From the NCBI RefSeq assembly GCF_001028135.1, contig NZ_LDNM01000015.1, positions 100,496-164,495 of the forward strand: DNA of 64,000 nt, given 5' to 3'. The notes under the pieces are model-generated. The model did not search any database. It saw nothing but the letters and a program-made list of their open reading frames with translations, and had not been told where the DNA came from. This DNA comes from Xenorhabdus griffiniae (GTDB lineage Bacteria; Pseudomonadota; Gammaproteobacteria; Enterobacterales; Enterobacteriaceae). Shown here piece by piece: positions 16,046-25,633 of this stretch. Both the position numbers and the translations under genes were made by a program. Every line of letters begins with the position of its first letter. The stretch's first letter is position 1.

Positions 16046-18331
16046 ATGCTCAATCAAGAACTGGAGCTTAGTCTCAATATTGCTTTTGCCAAAGCAAGGG
16101 ATAACAGACATGAATTTATGACTGTAGAGCACCTGTTGCTGGCGTTGTTAAGTAACACATCAGCGCGAGAAGCACTGGAGGCTTGTAAAGTCGATTTGGC
16201 GATGTTACGCCAAGAATTAGAAAGTTTTATTGCACAAACCACCCCCTTGTTATCTGAAAACGATGACAGGGATACACAACCTACATTAAGTTTTCAGCGT
16301 GTTTTGCAACGTGCGGTATTTCATGTTCAATCTTCGGGGCGCTCGGAGGTTTCTGGGGCGAACGTCTTAGTTGCTATTTTTAGTGAACAGGAATCCCAGG
16401 CTGCTTATTTACTACGCAAGTACGACGTCAGTCGTTTGGATATTGTGAACTTTATCTCTCATGGAACGCGCAAAGATGAATCAGATAATGATGTTCACCA
16501 CAGTATCAATCCAGTTCAGGAAGAGCCGGTAATTAGTGAAGATAGGTTGGAAAATTTCACGACTAATCTGAATCAATTGGCACAGAAAGGACAAATTGAT
16601 CCGCTTGTCGGCCGTCAGAGTGAATTGGAGAGAACTATTCAGGTACTCTGTCGTCGCCGCAAAAATAATTCTCTGCTTGTTGGCGAATCGGGTGTGGGTA
16701 AGACGGCCATTGCTGAGGGGCTTGCATGGTGTATTGTGCAAAAGAATGTTCCCGAAGTGATGCTGGATTGTACCATCTATTCTCTTGATATTGGCTCATT
16801 GTTGGCGGGAACAAAGTATCGTGGTGATTTTGAGAAGCGCTTCAAGTCTTTGTTAAAAACATTGGAACAGGACAGTAAAAGCATTCTCTTTATCGACGAA
16901 ATCCATACTATTATTGGCGCAGGTGCCGCATCGGGTGGGCAGGTGGACGCAGCTAATCTCATTAAACCGCTGTTGTCCAGTGGGCGTATACGGGTAATTG
17001 GTTCAACGACGTACCACGAATTCAGCAATATTTTTGAAAAAGATCGGGCCTTGGCTCGTCGATTCCAAAAAATTGACATTCTTGAACCTTCTTCTGAAGA
17101 AACGGTACAAATTATCAATGGGCTGCGTGCTAAATATGAAGTACATCATGATGTTCGTTATACAGCGAAGGCCATCCGGGCAGCAGTCGAGTTATCTGTG
17201 AAGTATATTACCGATCGTCATTTACCGGATAAAGCCATTGATGTTATTGATGAGGCTGGTGCAAGGACCAGATTAGTGCCAGCTAGCCGCCGTAAGAAGA
17301 CGATCAATGTTGCCGATATTGAGACTGTTGTTGCCCGCATAGCCCGTATTCCAGAAAAAACGGTGTCAGCCAGTGATAAAGATGTATTGAAGACACTGGA
17401 TGAGCGTTTGAAAATGTTGGTCTTTGGTCAAGAAAAAGCGATTACTGCTTTGACGGAAGCCATTAGGATGAGCCGTGCTGGATTGGGACAAGATTATAAG
17501 CCGGTAGGATCTTTCTTGTTTGCAGGGCCAACAGGAGTGGGGAAAACAGAAGTCACAGTTCAACTTGCCAAGGTTTTGAATGTCAAGTTATTGCGATTTG
17601 ATATGTCAGAGTATATGGAACGTCATACTGTCAGTCGTTTAATCGGTGCTCCTCCGGGTTATGTTGGCTATGATCAGGGAGGATTATTGACCGATGCAAT
17701 CATCAAGCACCCTCATTCTGTTCTGTTACTGGATGAGATTGAAAAAGCCCATCCTGATGTTTTTAACCTGCTGTTACAGGTGATGGACAATGGTACATTG
17801 ACTGACAATAATGGCCGCAAGGCGGATTTCCGCAACGTTATTTTGGTGATGACAACCAATGCAGGGGTACGTGAAATACAGCGTAAATCCATTGGATTCA
17901 CTGAACAGGATAATAGCCCGGATGGTATGGAAGAGATAAAACGGATTTTCACACCTGAATTCCGCAATCGTCTTGATAGCATCATTTGGTTTGATGCGCT
18001 CTCTCCTGAAGTTATTCAGCAAGTTGTTGATAAATTTATTGTCGAGTTACAAGCCCAATTGGATGAAAAAGGCGTCTCTTTGGAAGTCAGTGCGGCAGCC
18101 CGCCAATGGTTATGTGACAAAGGTTATGATAAGGCGATGGGAGCACGGCCTATGGCCCGAGTCATTCAAGACAATCTCAAAAAACCACTGGCGAATGAGT
18201 TACTATTTGGCTCTTTGGTGCATGGCGGCTCAGTCAAGATTAAATTTGATAAAGCTAAACAGACATTGGTATACGATTTTAAGCGTGCCCAAAAATCGAA
18301 TAAAAGGAGATCAGAAGATGCTGTATTGTAA
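16046..18331 (+). CDS. clpA: ClpA ATPase, specificity subunit of ClpAP
   Basis: ClpA is the AAA+ unfoldase that threads proteins into ClpP. It has the N-terminal Clp repeat domain (residues 1-145), AAA module 1 with Walker A GESGVGKT (about 215) and Walker B ILFIDEIHT, and AAA module 2 with Walker A GPTGVGKT (about 495) and Walker B VLLLDEIEKAHPD. The ClpP-binding loop IGF is seen in RKSIGFTEQD (about 617). The start ATG at 16046 follows a strong AGGAGGAGG; GTG at 16040 lies inside that site. The 761-residue length compares with 758 in E. coli. It forms an operon with clpS. Confidence 0.97.
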   Translation: MLNQELELSLNIAFAKARDNRHEFMTVEHLLLALLSNTSAREALEACKVDLAMLRQELESFIAQTTPLLSENDDRDTQPTLSFQRVLQRAVFHVQSSGRSEVSGANVLVAIFSEQESQAAYLLRKYDVSRLDIVNFISHGTRKDESDNDVHHSINPVQEEPVISEDRLENFTTNLNQLAQKGQIDPLVGRQSELERTIQVLCRRRKNNSLLVGESGVGKTAIAEGLAWCIVQKNVPEVMLDCTIYSLDIGSLLAGTKYRGDFEKRFKSLLKTLEQDSKSILFIDEIHTIIGAGAASGGQVDAANLIKPLLSSGRIRVIGSTTYHEFSNIFEKDRALARRFQKIDILEPSSEETVQIINGLRAKYEVHHDVRYTAKAIRAAVELSVKYITDRHLPDKAIDVIDEAGARTRLVPASRRKKTINVADIETVVARIARIPEKTVSASDKDVLKTLDERLKMLVFGQEKAITALTEAIRMSRAGLGQDYKPVGSFLFAGPTGVGKTEVTVQLAKVLNVKLLRFDMSEYMERHTVSRLIGAPPGYVGYDQGGLLTDAIIKHPHSVLLLDEIEKAHPDVFNLLLQVMDNGTLTDNNGRKADFRNVILVMTTNAGVREIQRKSIGFTEQDNSPDGMEEIKRIFTPEFRNRLDSIIWFDALSPEVIQQVVDKFIVELQAQLDEKGVSLEVSAAARQWLCDKGYDKAMGARPMARVIQDNLKKPLANELLFGSLVHGGSVKIKFDKAKQTLVYDFKRAQKSNKRRSEDAVL

Positions 18332-18424
18332 CATGCTATATCGATATAAACGGAATAAGCACAAATAGTATCAGTGATAGAAACGGGTAACTGACTGGTG
18401 ATAAAAAGTAAAAATTAGCAGCTA

Positions 18425-18464
18425 CACCACAGGTGAATTTTGAAAAATACGATCACCTGTGGTG
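18425..18464 (-). terminator. Inverted repeat between convergent clpA and infA
   Basis: A perfect 12-bp inverted repeat, CACCACAGGTGA / TCACCTGTGGTG, with a 16-base loop lies 15 bases after the infA stop codon. It probably ends infA transcription and may act in both directions. In E. coli the tRNA gene serW lies in this gap; no tRNA is present here. Confidence 0.55.
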
Positions 18465-18478
18465 CTAGGATATCTTAA

Positions 18479-18700
18479 TCAGCGGCTACGGAAAGTAATG
18501 CGTCCTTTTTCCGGATCATATGTAGTTAGCTCAACTGTAACCTTGTCTCCTGTCAGGATGCGGATATAGTTCTTGCGCATTTTTCCTGAGATATGAGCAG
18601 TGACAATGTGTCCGTTGTCTAATTCAACGCGAAACACAGTATTTGGCAGTGTTTCTAAAACAGTACCTTGCATTTCAAAATTAGTGTCTTCTTTGGCCAT
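18479..18700 (-). CDS. infA: Translation initiation factor IF-1 (divergent)
   Basis: IF-1 binds the 30S A site during initiation. The OB-fold core is intact ([40 protein letters not shown]), including the RNA-binding basic segment MRKNYIR. However, the protein has 73 residues instead of 72, with [11 protein letters not shown] where E. coli has MAKEDNIEMQ, and the end reads [15 protein letters not shown] where E. coli has TPYDLSKGRIVFRSR. IF-1 is usually almost invariant among enterobacteria, so this divergence is notable. It is the only infA in the window, in the standard position next to aat. Confidence 0.95.
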   Translation of the reverse strand: MAKEDTNFEMQGTVLETLPNTVFRVELDNGHIVTAHISGKMRKNYIRILTGDKVTVELTTYDPEKGRITFRSR

Positions 18701-18863
18701 CTAATCCTCTAAATGTAACAACCATAGTTTTTAACCGGCAAGATAATGCCGAAAAACCATCACTATGTAAAGGAATGTCGTATTTTAAGCCATCATTTTA
18801 CCTACGATACTATGATGGCTAGTGACATTCCCACCATGAACAGCATCTCTTTCTAAGAGATGA

Positions 18864-19565
18864 TTATAAATCCAGCTTTTGTACAGACCAGCAGCCTGAT
18901 TGCAATGACTGCTTTCTTAATTGATAAAGATACTGGAGAAACTTTTCTCTCGGAATATTTTTAGCGCCCAATGATTCTGTATGGTGATTTAACACCTGAC
19001 AATCAAATAGTTGGCCGCCATGACGTAAAAAATGGTGATAGAATGCAACAAAAGCACACTTGGAAGCATTCTCCATTTTACTAAACATCGATTCACCACA
19101 AAATAGTGTACCGACACAAACGCCGTATAAACCACCCACAAGTTGATGGTCATGCCAGACTTCAATTGAATGGGCTAATCCTTCTTTATGTAAGGTTTGA
19201 TAACCTTTTTGAACATCTGACCCAATCCAGGTGCCTTCTTGTCGTTGAGCACAATGATATATCACTTCATCAAAAGCATAGTTTACCGTAATTTGGTAAG
19301 TATGTTTGTGAATAAATCGACGTAGTGTTCGGCCAATATGCAATTCTCCTGGAATTAACACGGCCCTGGGATCGGGAGACCACCATAAAGGCGGCTCATC
19401 AGGCGAATACCACGGAAAAATCCCCCCATGATACGCTACTCGTAAACGTTCTGCACTTAGATCTCCGCCAAATGCCAATAAACCATTAGGTTCAACCAGC
19501 GCATTAGTGGGATGGGGGAATTCATATGAGTTACCCAGTTGAGCTATCGACATCAGTTGTATCAC
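18864..19565 (-). CDS. aat: Leucyl/phenylalanyl-tRNA-protein transferase
   Basis: Aat attaches Leu or Phe from aminoacyl-tRNA to N-terminal Arg or Lys of proteins, creating N-degrons read by ClpS-ClpAP, whose genes lie nearby. The conserved core is present: [67 protein letters not shown] and [19 protein letters not shown]. The GTG at 19565 overlaps the cydC stop (GTGA); an ATG four codons later is an alternative. The C-terminal segment [13 protein letters not shown] differs from E. coli. It is the last gene of cydDC-aat. Confidence 0.93.
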   Translation of the reverse strand: MIQLMSIAQLGNSYEFPHPTNALVEPNGLLAFGGDLSAERLRVAYHGGIFPWYSPDEPPLWWSPDPRAVLIPGELHIGRTLRRFIHKHTYQITVNYAFDEVIYHCAQRQEGTWIGSDVQKGYQTLHKEGLAHSIEVWHDHQLVGGLYGVCVGTLFCGESMFSKMENASKCAFVAFYHHFLRHGGQLFDCQVLNHHTESLGAKNIPREKFLQYLYQLRKQSLQSGCWSVQKLDL

Positions 19566-21322
19566 CTTTGCTCAGGATAGCTCTGTAGCTGATAAAATTG
19601 TTGCCGCTGATAAAATTGATAGTAACGCCCTTGTTGAGCCAGCAGCGCATCATGCTTACCTTGCTCGATAATGCGTCCTTCATCCATAACGCAGATTCGA
19701 TCCATGAATTGTAAGCCTGTGAGTCGATGGGTAACGATAATCAAGGTTTTGTGCTGGCAACTACGGTGTAGCAGCGCCAGAATTTGCTGTTCTGTATCGG
19801 CATCAAGCCCTTCAGTTGGCTCATCCAGCAACATTAAAGGGGCATTGTGCAACAATGCTCTGGCAATACCCAGGCGCCGTTGTTCTCCCCCGGAAAGCTG
19901 ACGTCCACCTTCTCCCATCCAACAGTTTAGCTTTTTATCAGTGTCTAACAAGTCTCCTAAACCTACTTGTTGCAGTACGGTTGTTAATTCAGCGTCATCA
20001 GCACCTGGTTTTGCCAATAAGAGATTTTCACGCAAAGTATGGCTAAAAACATGTATCCGCTGGGGAACGATAGACATCATTGAACGCAATGTTGACTCAT
20101 CATAGTGGGCGATCGGGTGCTGATTGAGTTGAATCTCACCGCTATTGACATCCCAGGCCCGCGTCAATAATTGCAAAAGCGTGGATTTTCCGCACCCTGT
20201 CTTTCCCAGTAAAGCAAGATGTTCGCCGGATGTCAGGGATAGAGAGATATTTTTCAATACTGACTGTGGCTGGCCCGGGTAGGTGAAATCAACATTTTTT
20301 ATTTCAAGGCTGAGATCGCTATTTGCTTGCGGTCCATGAGAAGGAAAGGTGACTTCCGGTTTTTGATTCATCAACTGAGAAACACGAGTCGCAGATGCAA
20401 TGACTTGCCCCATGTGCTGGAATGCCACGGTGACTGGGCCAAGTGCTTCGAACGCAGCAAGGGTGCAAAATGTAAACAGTGCGATTAATGCGCCCGTCTG
20501 ACTATTTTCTCCCACACCCGCCGCCGCTAGCCACAGTATCAGCGTCACTGTCATACCGGTGGAAAAAATCATGATAGCTTGTGAAAGGCCGGTCAAACCG
20601 GCTTGTTTTTGCTGGTTTTTCAACCAATCATTTTCAATCTCTGTCATGGATTGACGAAAGCGTTTGAGGGCACCAAACACACTTAATTCAGCTTGCCCCT
20701 GCAAGGCGCTGGTCAGTAATGTACGGTACTGACCGCGTTGTTGAGTCATGTTTCTGCCATAAGGTTTTCCTGCATGGTAAAATACGTAAGGTAATACCAG
20801 CAGCAACCCTAACATAATACCGCCAATAGTATAGGCGAGGGTGAAATCAAGGAAGCTCAGGCCGAATGTCAGAACGAGAATGACGACGAAAGCAGCGAGA
20901 ACAGGGGAAATAACCCGCAGATACAAATGGTCCAGTGTTTCGACATCAGCAACAAGCCTATTTAGCAATTCACCTTGACGAAAACGAGCAATGCCTCCAG
21001 GAGAAAGAGGCAGTATTTTTTGAAACGCGAAAACACGTAAATGAGCTAATACCCGGAATGTTGCATCATGGCTGACAAGCCGCTCACCATAACGACCCGC
21101 AGTACGAAAAATGGCAGCACCGCGAACACCGGCGGCAGGCAGCATATAGTTAAACGTATATAACCCAGCGAATCCAGCCAGAGCTGTGCCGGCAAGGAAC
21201 CAACCCGAGAGTGTTAGCAATCCAATACTGGCTAGCAGCGTCACAATCGCCAATAGCATACCTAAACTGATGAGAAGCCAATGGCGGCGATAGAGCGCGA
21301 GAAATGGAAGTAATACACGCAT
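19562..21322 (-). CDS. cydC: CydC, cysteine/glutathione ABC exporter subunit
   Basis: CydDC is a heterodimeric inner-membrane ABC transporter that exports cysteine and glutathione to the periplasm and is needed to assemble cytochrome bd. CydC has six membrane helices (residues 1-310) and a nucleotide-binding domain with Walker [10 protein letters not shown], signature [15 protein letters not shown] and Walker [13 protein letters not shown]. It starts with ATG at 21322, 3 bases after cydD, and overlaps aat by four bases. The 586 residues are slightly more than E. coli (573). Confidence 0.96.
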   Translation of the reverse strand: MRVLLPFLALYRRHWLLISLGMLLAIVTLLASIGLLTLSGWFLAGTALAGFAGLYTFNYMLPAAGVRGAAIFRTAGRYGERLVSHDATFRVLAHLRVFAFQKILPLSPGGIARFRQGELLNRLVADVETLDHLYLRVISPVLAAFVVILVLTFGLSFLDFTLAYTIGGIMLGLLLVLPYVFYHAGKPYGRNMTQQRGQYRTLLTSALQGQAELSVFGALKRFRQSMTEIENDWLKNQQKQAGLTGLSQAIMIFSTGMTVTLILWLAAAGVGENSQTGALIALFTFCTLAAFEALGPVTVAFQHMGQVIASATRVSQLMNQKPEVTFPSHGPQANSDLSLEIKNVDFTYPGQPQSVLKNISLSLTSGEHLALLGKTGCGKSTLLQLLTRAWDVNSGEIQLNQHPIAHYDESTLRSMMSIVPQRIHVFSHTLRENLLLAKPGADDAELTTVLQQVGLGDLLDTDKKLNCWMGEGGRQLSGGEQRRLGIARALLHNAPLMLLDEPTEGLDADTEQQILALLHRSCQHKTLIIVTHRLTGLQFMDRICVMDEGRIIEQGKHDALLAQQGRYYQFYQRQQFYQLQSYPEQR

Positions 21323-21324
21323 GA

Positions 21325-23094
21325 TTAAAGCTCCACACTACGGTGAGATAACAAACGAGAAAATACACCCTGAGACCGGCTTAAAGTTTGATAATCACCT
21401 TGTTCTATAAGCAATCCATTTTCCATTACCCAAATCTGGTCATATGCCAGCGTTTCTTCTAGCAAGTGAGTAACCAGTAATGTGGTTTGTTGATGCGAGG
21501 CCTGATTTAAGGCCATCATCACACGCTGTTCGCTATGGGCATCAAGGCTGGCGGCGGGTTCATCCAATAGCAATAATTGGCAAGGATTTAACAACGCTCG
21601 CGCTAGCGCAATACGCTGGGCTTGCCCGACAGACAGACGAGCAGCATTGTCACCTATTACCGTATTAATACCATCTGGAAGGTCGTTAATAAACTCATTG
21701 ACATAAGCCTGTTCCATCACATCATTGATTTGCTTTTGTGTTGCGTCATATTGACCAAGACGAATATTATCGAGCAGTGTCTGTTCTGGCAGGTGTGGGT
21801 TTTGCCCAACCCAACTTAAGCGTTCACGCCATTTGGTGAGGTTGAGTTCACGCAACTCAATGCCATTGATTTTCAAGGAACCATGATAAGGTAAAAATCC
21901 CAGCAATACATTGATTAATGAACTTTTTCCCGCTCCACTTTTTCCAACCAGAGCAATCCGTTGGCGCTTATCAATGGTAAAATTCAAAGGGCCAGCAAGA
22001 CAATGTCCATCGTGGGACATAATTTCCAGTCCGTAGGCCTCAATGGTAACGGGTTCTTTATCTGATAGTATTTGCTCGCCACTCCTTGCGATCTGTTCTC
22101 CATCGCTGCTAAGTAAGGTGAAGAGAGATTCTGCCGCCCCTATTGCCTGAGCTTTGGCGTGATAAAACGTACCTAAATCGCGCAGTGGTTGAAAAAACTC
22201 GGGTGCGAGGATTAACGCGAGGAAACCTGCAAACAACGTAACACCTATGCCATAGCTACCAAAGTGCAATTCTCCTAAATAGGAAAAACCAAAATAAACA
22301 GCAACAACGGCAATAGAAATTGCGGCAAAAAATTCTAAAACCGCGGAAGATAAAAATGCCATGCGCAGAACTTCCATCGTTCTGCAGCGAAAACTTTCTG
22401 TTGATTCCGTGATTTGTTCAACTTCCGCTGCCCCTCGATGGAACAGGCGCAACGTTTCCAAACCCCGTAAACGATCGAGAAAATTACCGCTTAATCGGCT
22501 GAGAGCAACAAAATTGCGCCGATTAGCATCTGCGGCGCCTAAACCCACCAATGCCATAAATAGCGGAATCAAGGGTGCGGTTACAAATAAAATCAATCCT
22601 GCGGCCCAATTAATTGGAAATACAGTAATCAGGATTAAGATAGGGATCATCGTAGCAAGAGCAATTTGAGGTAGATAGCGAGAGTAGAAATCCTGCATGT
22701 CTTCTATCTGCTCCAGGATAATGGTTGCCCAACTTCCGGCAGGTTTCCCCTTAACCCCCATTGGACCTAGTTGTTCAAGTTTATCCAGTACCATATTGCG
22801 AATTTGTTGGCGTACAACTTTGCCACAAATAAATCCGACACGCTCCCGAACAGCATTGACAATCGCTCGTAATGCAAAAATAGCAGCCAACATTAGGAAT
22901 TGGTCGATAAGGTTTTCACGGGGAACATTATCCATAATCAGGGCTTGCAGGATTGTCGCTAAGAGCCAAGCCTGGGAAATAATCAGTAATCCATTGATTA
23001 AGCCAAGGAACATTGATAAACGAAGCCACCGACGGGCAGGCGCAGTTTGCTGTTTCAGCCATCGAACCAGTTCAGATTGTCTTGTTTTGTCCAT
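21325..23094 (-). CDS. cydD: CydD, cysteine/glutathione ABC exporter subunit
   Basis: CydD is the partner of CydC. It has an N-terminal six-helix membrane domain and a C-terminal ATPase with Walker A GKSGAGKSS, signature LSVGQAQRIALARAL (the family's LSVGQ variant) and Walker B LLLLDEPAASLDA. The 589-residue length equals E. coli (588). It begins with MDKTRQSELVRWLKQQ and leads the cydD-cydC-aat cluster; its own promoter must lie in the ~100 bases between it and the trxB terminator. Confidence 0.96.
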   Translation of the reverse strand: MDKTRQSELVRWLKQQTAPARRWLRLSMFLGLINGLLIISQAWLLATILQALIMDNVPRENLIDQFLMLAAIFALRAIVNAVRERVGFICGKVVRQQIRNMVLDKLEQLGPMGVKGKPAGSWATIILEQIEDMQDFYSRYLPQIALATMIPILILITVFPINWAAGLILFVTAPLIPLFMALVGLGAADANRRNFVALSRLSGNFLDRLRGLETLRLFHRGAAEVEQITESTESFRCRTMEVLRMAFLSSAVLEFFAAISIAVVAVYFGFSYLGELHFGSYGIGVTLFAGFLALILAPEFFQPLRDLGTFYHAKAQAIGAAESLFTLLSSDGEQIARSGEQILSDKEPVTIEAYGLEIMSHDGHCLAGPLNFTIDKRQRIALVGKSGAGKSSLINVLLGFLPYHGSLKINGIELRELNLTKWRERLSWVGQNPHLPEQTLLDNIRLGQYDATQKQINDVMEQAYVNEFINDLPDGINTVIGDNAARLSVGQAQRIALARALLNPCQLLLLDEPAASLDAHSEQRVMMALNQASHQQTTLLVTHLLEETLAYDQIWVMENGLLIEQGDYQTLSRSQGVFSRLLSHRSVEL

Positions 23095-23155
23095 AAGAAA
23101 AATTTCTGATTAGCGGGTGATGATACGGAATATCAAAACAAGCTGTATGTTACCT

Positions 23156-23184
23156 GTTAAAAAGCGCTACCGGAATAGCGCTTT
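23156..23184 (-). terminator. trxB terminator
   Basis: On the - strand, AAAGCGCTA-TTCCGG-TAGCGCTTT is followed by TT and AAC, 12 bases after the trxB stop codon. A 9-bp perfect stem with flanking A/T runs supports an intrinsic terminator. Confidence 0.8.
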
Positions 23185-23196
23185 GGGAAAGATAGA

Positions 23197-24216
<1,020 letters not shown>

Positions 24217-24557
24217 TTAAAAAAAGCAATTATCAGATAAAATATTCATGTTATTAACGATTTTACCGATAGATAGTAACTATGATGTAATCGTATTGTA
24301 AGAGACGATTGTTTAACTTTCTGAATTGAACATCATTTATACATATGAGACATAAAACAAGCTATCGAAACGATTTACTGAAAATTTATTTGGCAGGTTG
24401 TTCTGATTTTTGTTCATTTACTTTGACAATCGGCTGTGCATTTGCGAAAACATCAGTGCAAGAGATAATTATCTCTCCTGCTAATCAATTGTTTCTATAA
24501 AATAGACAAACTAGGATGGGTGATTTTCTCATAGAATATAAAAATTGCCGTTAATTT

Positions 24558-24660
24558 GTTTCTGAAAAACTTAGTGTTTTGGGAGCTGGTATCTTAAGAA
24601 ACCGTGTTCTGGGAAATGATGTTTCTGAGAGACAATGTTCTGGTAAATCGTGTCGTATTC
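24558..24660 (+). repeat. Degenerate 15-16 base tandem repeat array, left part
   Basis: Successive units read GTTTCTGAAAAACTTA, GTGTTTTGGGAGCTGGT, ATCTTAAGAAACCGT, GTTCTGGGAAATGAT, GTTTCTGAGAGACAAT and GTTCTGGTAAATCGT, followed by a partial unit. The consensus is close to GTTCTGGGAAATCGT. The same pattern resumes at 24829 on the other side of the ERIC-like element. If translated in one frame the units give five-residue repeats (VLGAG ILRNR VLGND), so a decayed pentapeptide-repeat gene is an alternative to a regulatory array. Confidence 0.65.
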
Positions 24661-24806
24661 CTAATGGATCCAAGTTGTCGTGCGGCGGCAAGGGAACAAA
24701 CCCTCAAGCGCATAGAAACTAATATGAGTGATGAGTGGCTGATATATGAGTAACTGAGTGATTGGGGTGAGTGAGCACAGCTAACATAGCAGCAACTTGG
24801 AAGGCA
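24661..24806 (+). repeat. ERIC-like intergenic repeat
   Basis: The right half reads GTAACTGAGTGATTGGGGTG then AGTGAGCACAGCTAACATAG then CAGCAACTTGG, closely following the ERIC consensus (GTGACTGGGGTGAGCGAGCGCAGCCAAC ... GCAACTTGAAG in shortened form). The outer ends CCAAGTTG (24670) and CAACTTGG (24793) are inverted, as in ERIC. The length of about 140 bases is slightly above the standard 127. The exact boundaries are uncertain because the flanks are also repetitive. Confidence 0.75.
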
Positions 24807-24828
24807 AAAGGGATAATTAATCGAATTC

Positions 24829-24875
24829 TGGGAGATTATGGTCTGGGGAATCGTATTCTGGGAGATTGTTTCTAG
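24829..24875 (+). repeat. Degenerate 15-base tandem repeat array, right part
   Basis: The units ATTCTGGGAGATTAT, GGTCTGGGGAATCGT and ATTCTGGGAGATTGT follow one another without gaps, then TTCTAG. They belong to the same family as the units at 24558-24660. Their position on the far side of the ERIC-like element suggests that element inserted into one continuous array. Confidence 0.65.
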
Positions 24876-25006
24876 AGTTGTAGTAGTTCTTAAACCTTGG
24901 TTGCAGATTGAGCGTTAACCTTTGAAGACATCTTTTCCAGCTCAACCGATTGAAAGAGATAGGGAAAATGTTTTAGGTGTAGGAATATTAAAGAGAGAGC
25001 AATAAG

Positions 25007-25501
25007 ATGATAGATAATAAGAAGCGTCCAGGAAAAGATCTTGATCGTATAGATCGTAATATCCTTAACGAGTTGCAAAAAGATGGTCGTATTTCTAACG
25101 TGGAGTTATCCAAGAGAGTTGGTTTGTCACCCACACCTTGCTTGGAACGTGTGCGTCGTTTAGAGCGTCAGGGCTTTATCTCTGGCTATACGGCTTTGCT
25201 GAATCCTCATTATTTGGATGCATCATTGCTGGTATTTGTTGAAATTACGCTGAACCGGGGTGCAGCAGATGTATTTGAACAATTTAATACCGCTGTTCAG
25301 AAACTAGAAGAAATCCAAGAGTGTCATTTAGTTTCTGGTGATTTTGACTATTTGCTGAAAACACGCGTGCCAGATATGTCTGCATATCGTAAATTGCTCG
25401 GAGAAACTCTGTTACGTCTTCCTGGTGTTAATGACACCCGTACTTATGTTGTAATGGAAGAGGTGAAGCAGAGTAATCGTTTAGTGATTAAGACTCGCTA
25501 A
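25007..25501 (+). CDS. lrp: Leucine-responsive regulatory protein Lrp
   Basis: Lrp is a global, leucine-sensing DNA-binding protein that controls amino-acid metabolism, adhesins and, in Xenorhabdus and Photorhabdus, the switch between insect virulence and nematode mutualism. The 164 residues differ from E. coli Lrp at only a few positions (for example MIDNKK at the start and SGYTAL). The helix-turn-helix NVELSKRVGLSPTPCLERVR and the RAM ligand domain are intact. AGAGAG precedes the ATG. The long repeat-rich upstream region is unusual. Confidence 0.97.
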   Translation: MIDNKKRPGKDLDRIDRNILNELQKDGRISNVELSKRVGLSPTPCLERVRRLERQGFISGYTALLNPHYLDASLLVFVEITLNRGAADVFEQFNTAVQKLEEIQECHLVSGDFDYLLKTRVPDMSAYRKLLGETLLRLPGVNDTRTYVVMEEVKQSNRLVIKTR

Positions 25502-25572
25502 ACTTTCATCTAAAATGTACAGATGCAAAACAGGAAAAACTTAGGTACACTCCTGTTTATGCATACAGTTTC

Positions 25573-25595
25573 AACGCTGAGCTACCCTCAGCGTT
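25573..25595. terminator. Hairpin between lrp and ftsK
   Basis: AACGCTGAG-CTACC-CTCAGCGTT forms a perfect 9-bp stem, followed by GTTCCGTTT. It lies about 70 bases past lrp and 39 bases before the ftsK start, so it probably terminates lrp transcription. Confidence 0.6.
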
Positions 25596-25633
25596 GTTCC
25601 GTTTAATCAACAGAAAAACCTGGAGAGCCTTTC

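Noticed and set aside
24558..24875. CRISPR-like reading of the 15-base repeats near lrp
   Set aside because: The units are contiguous and degenerate, there are no unique spacers, and no cas genes are present.
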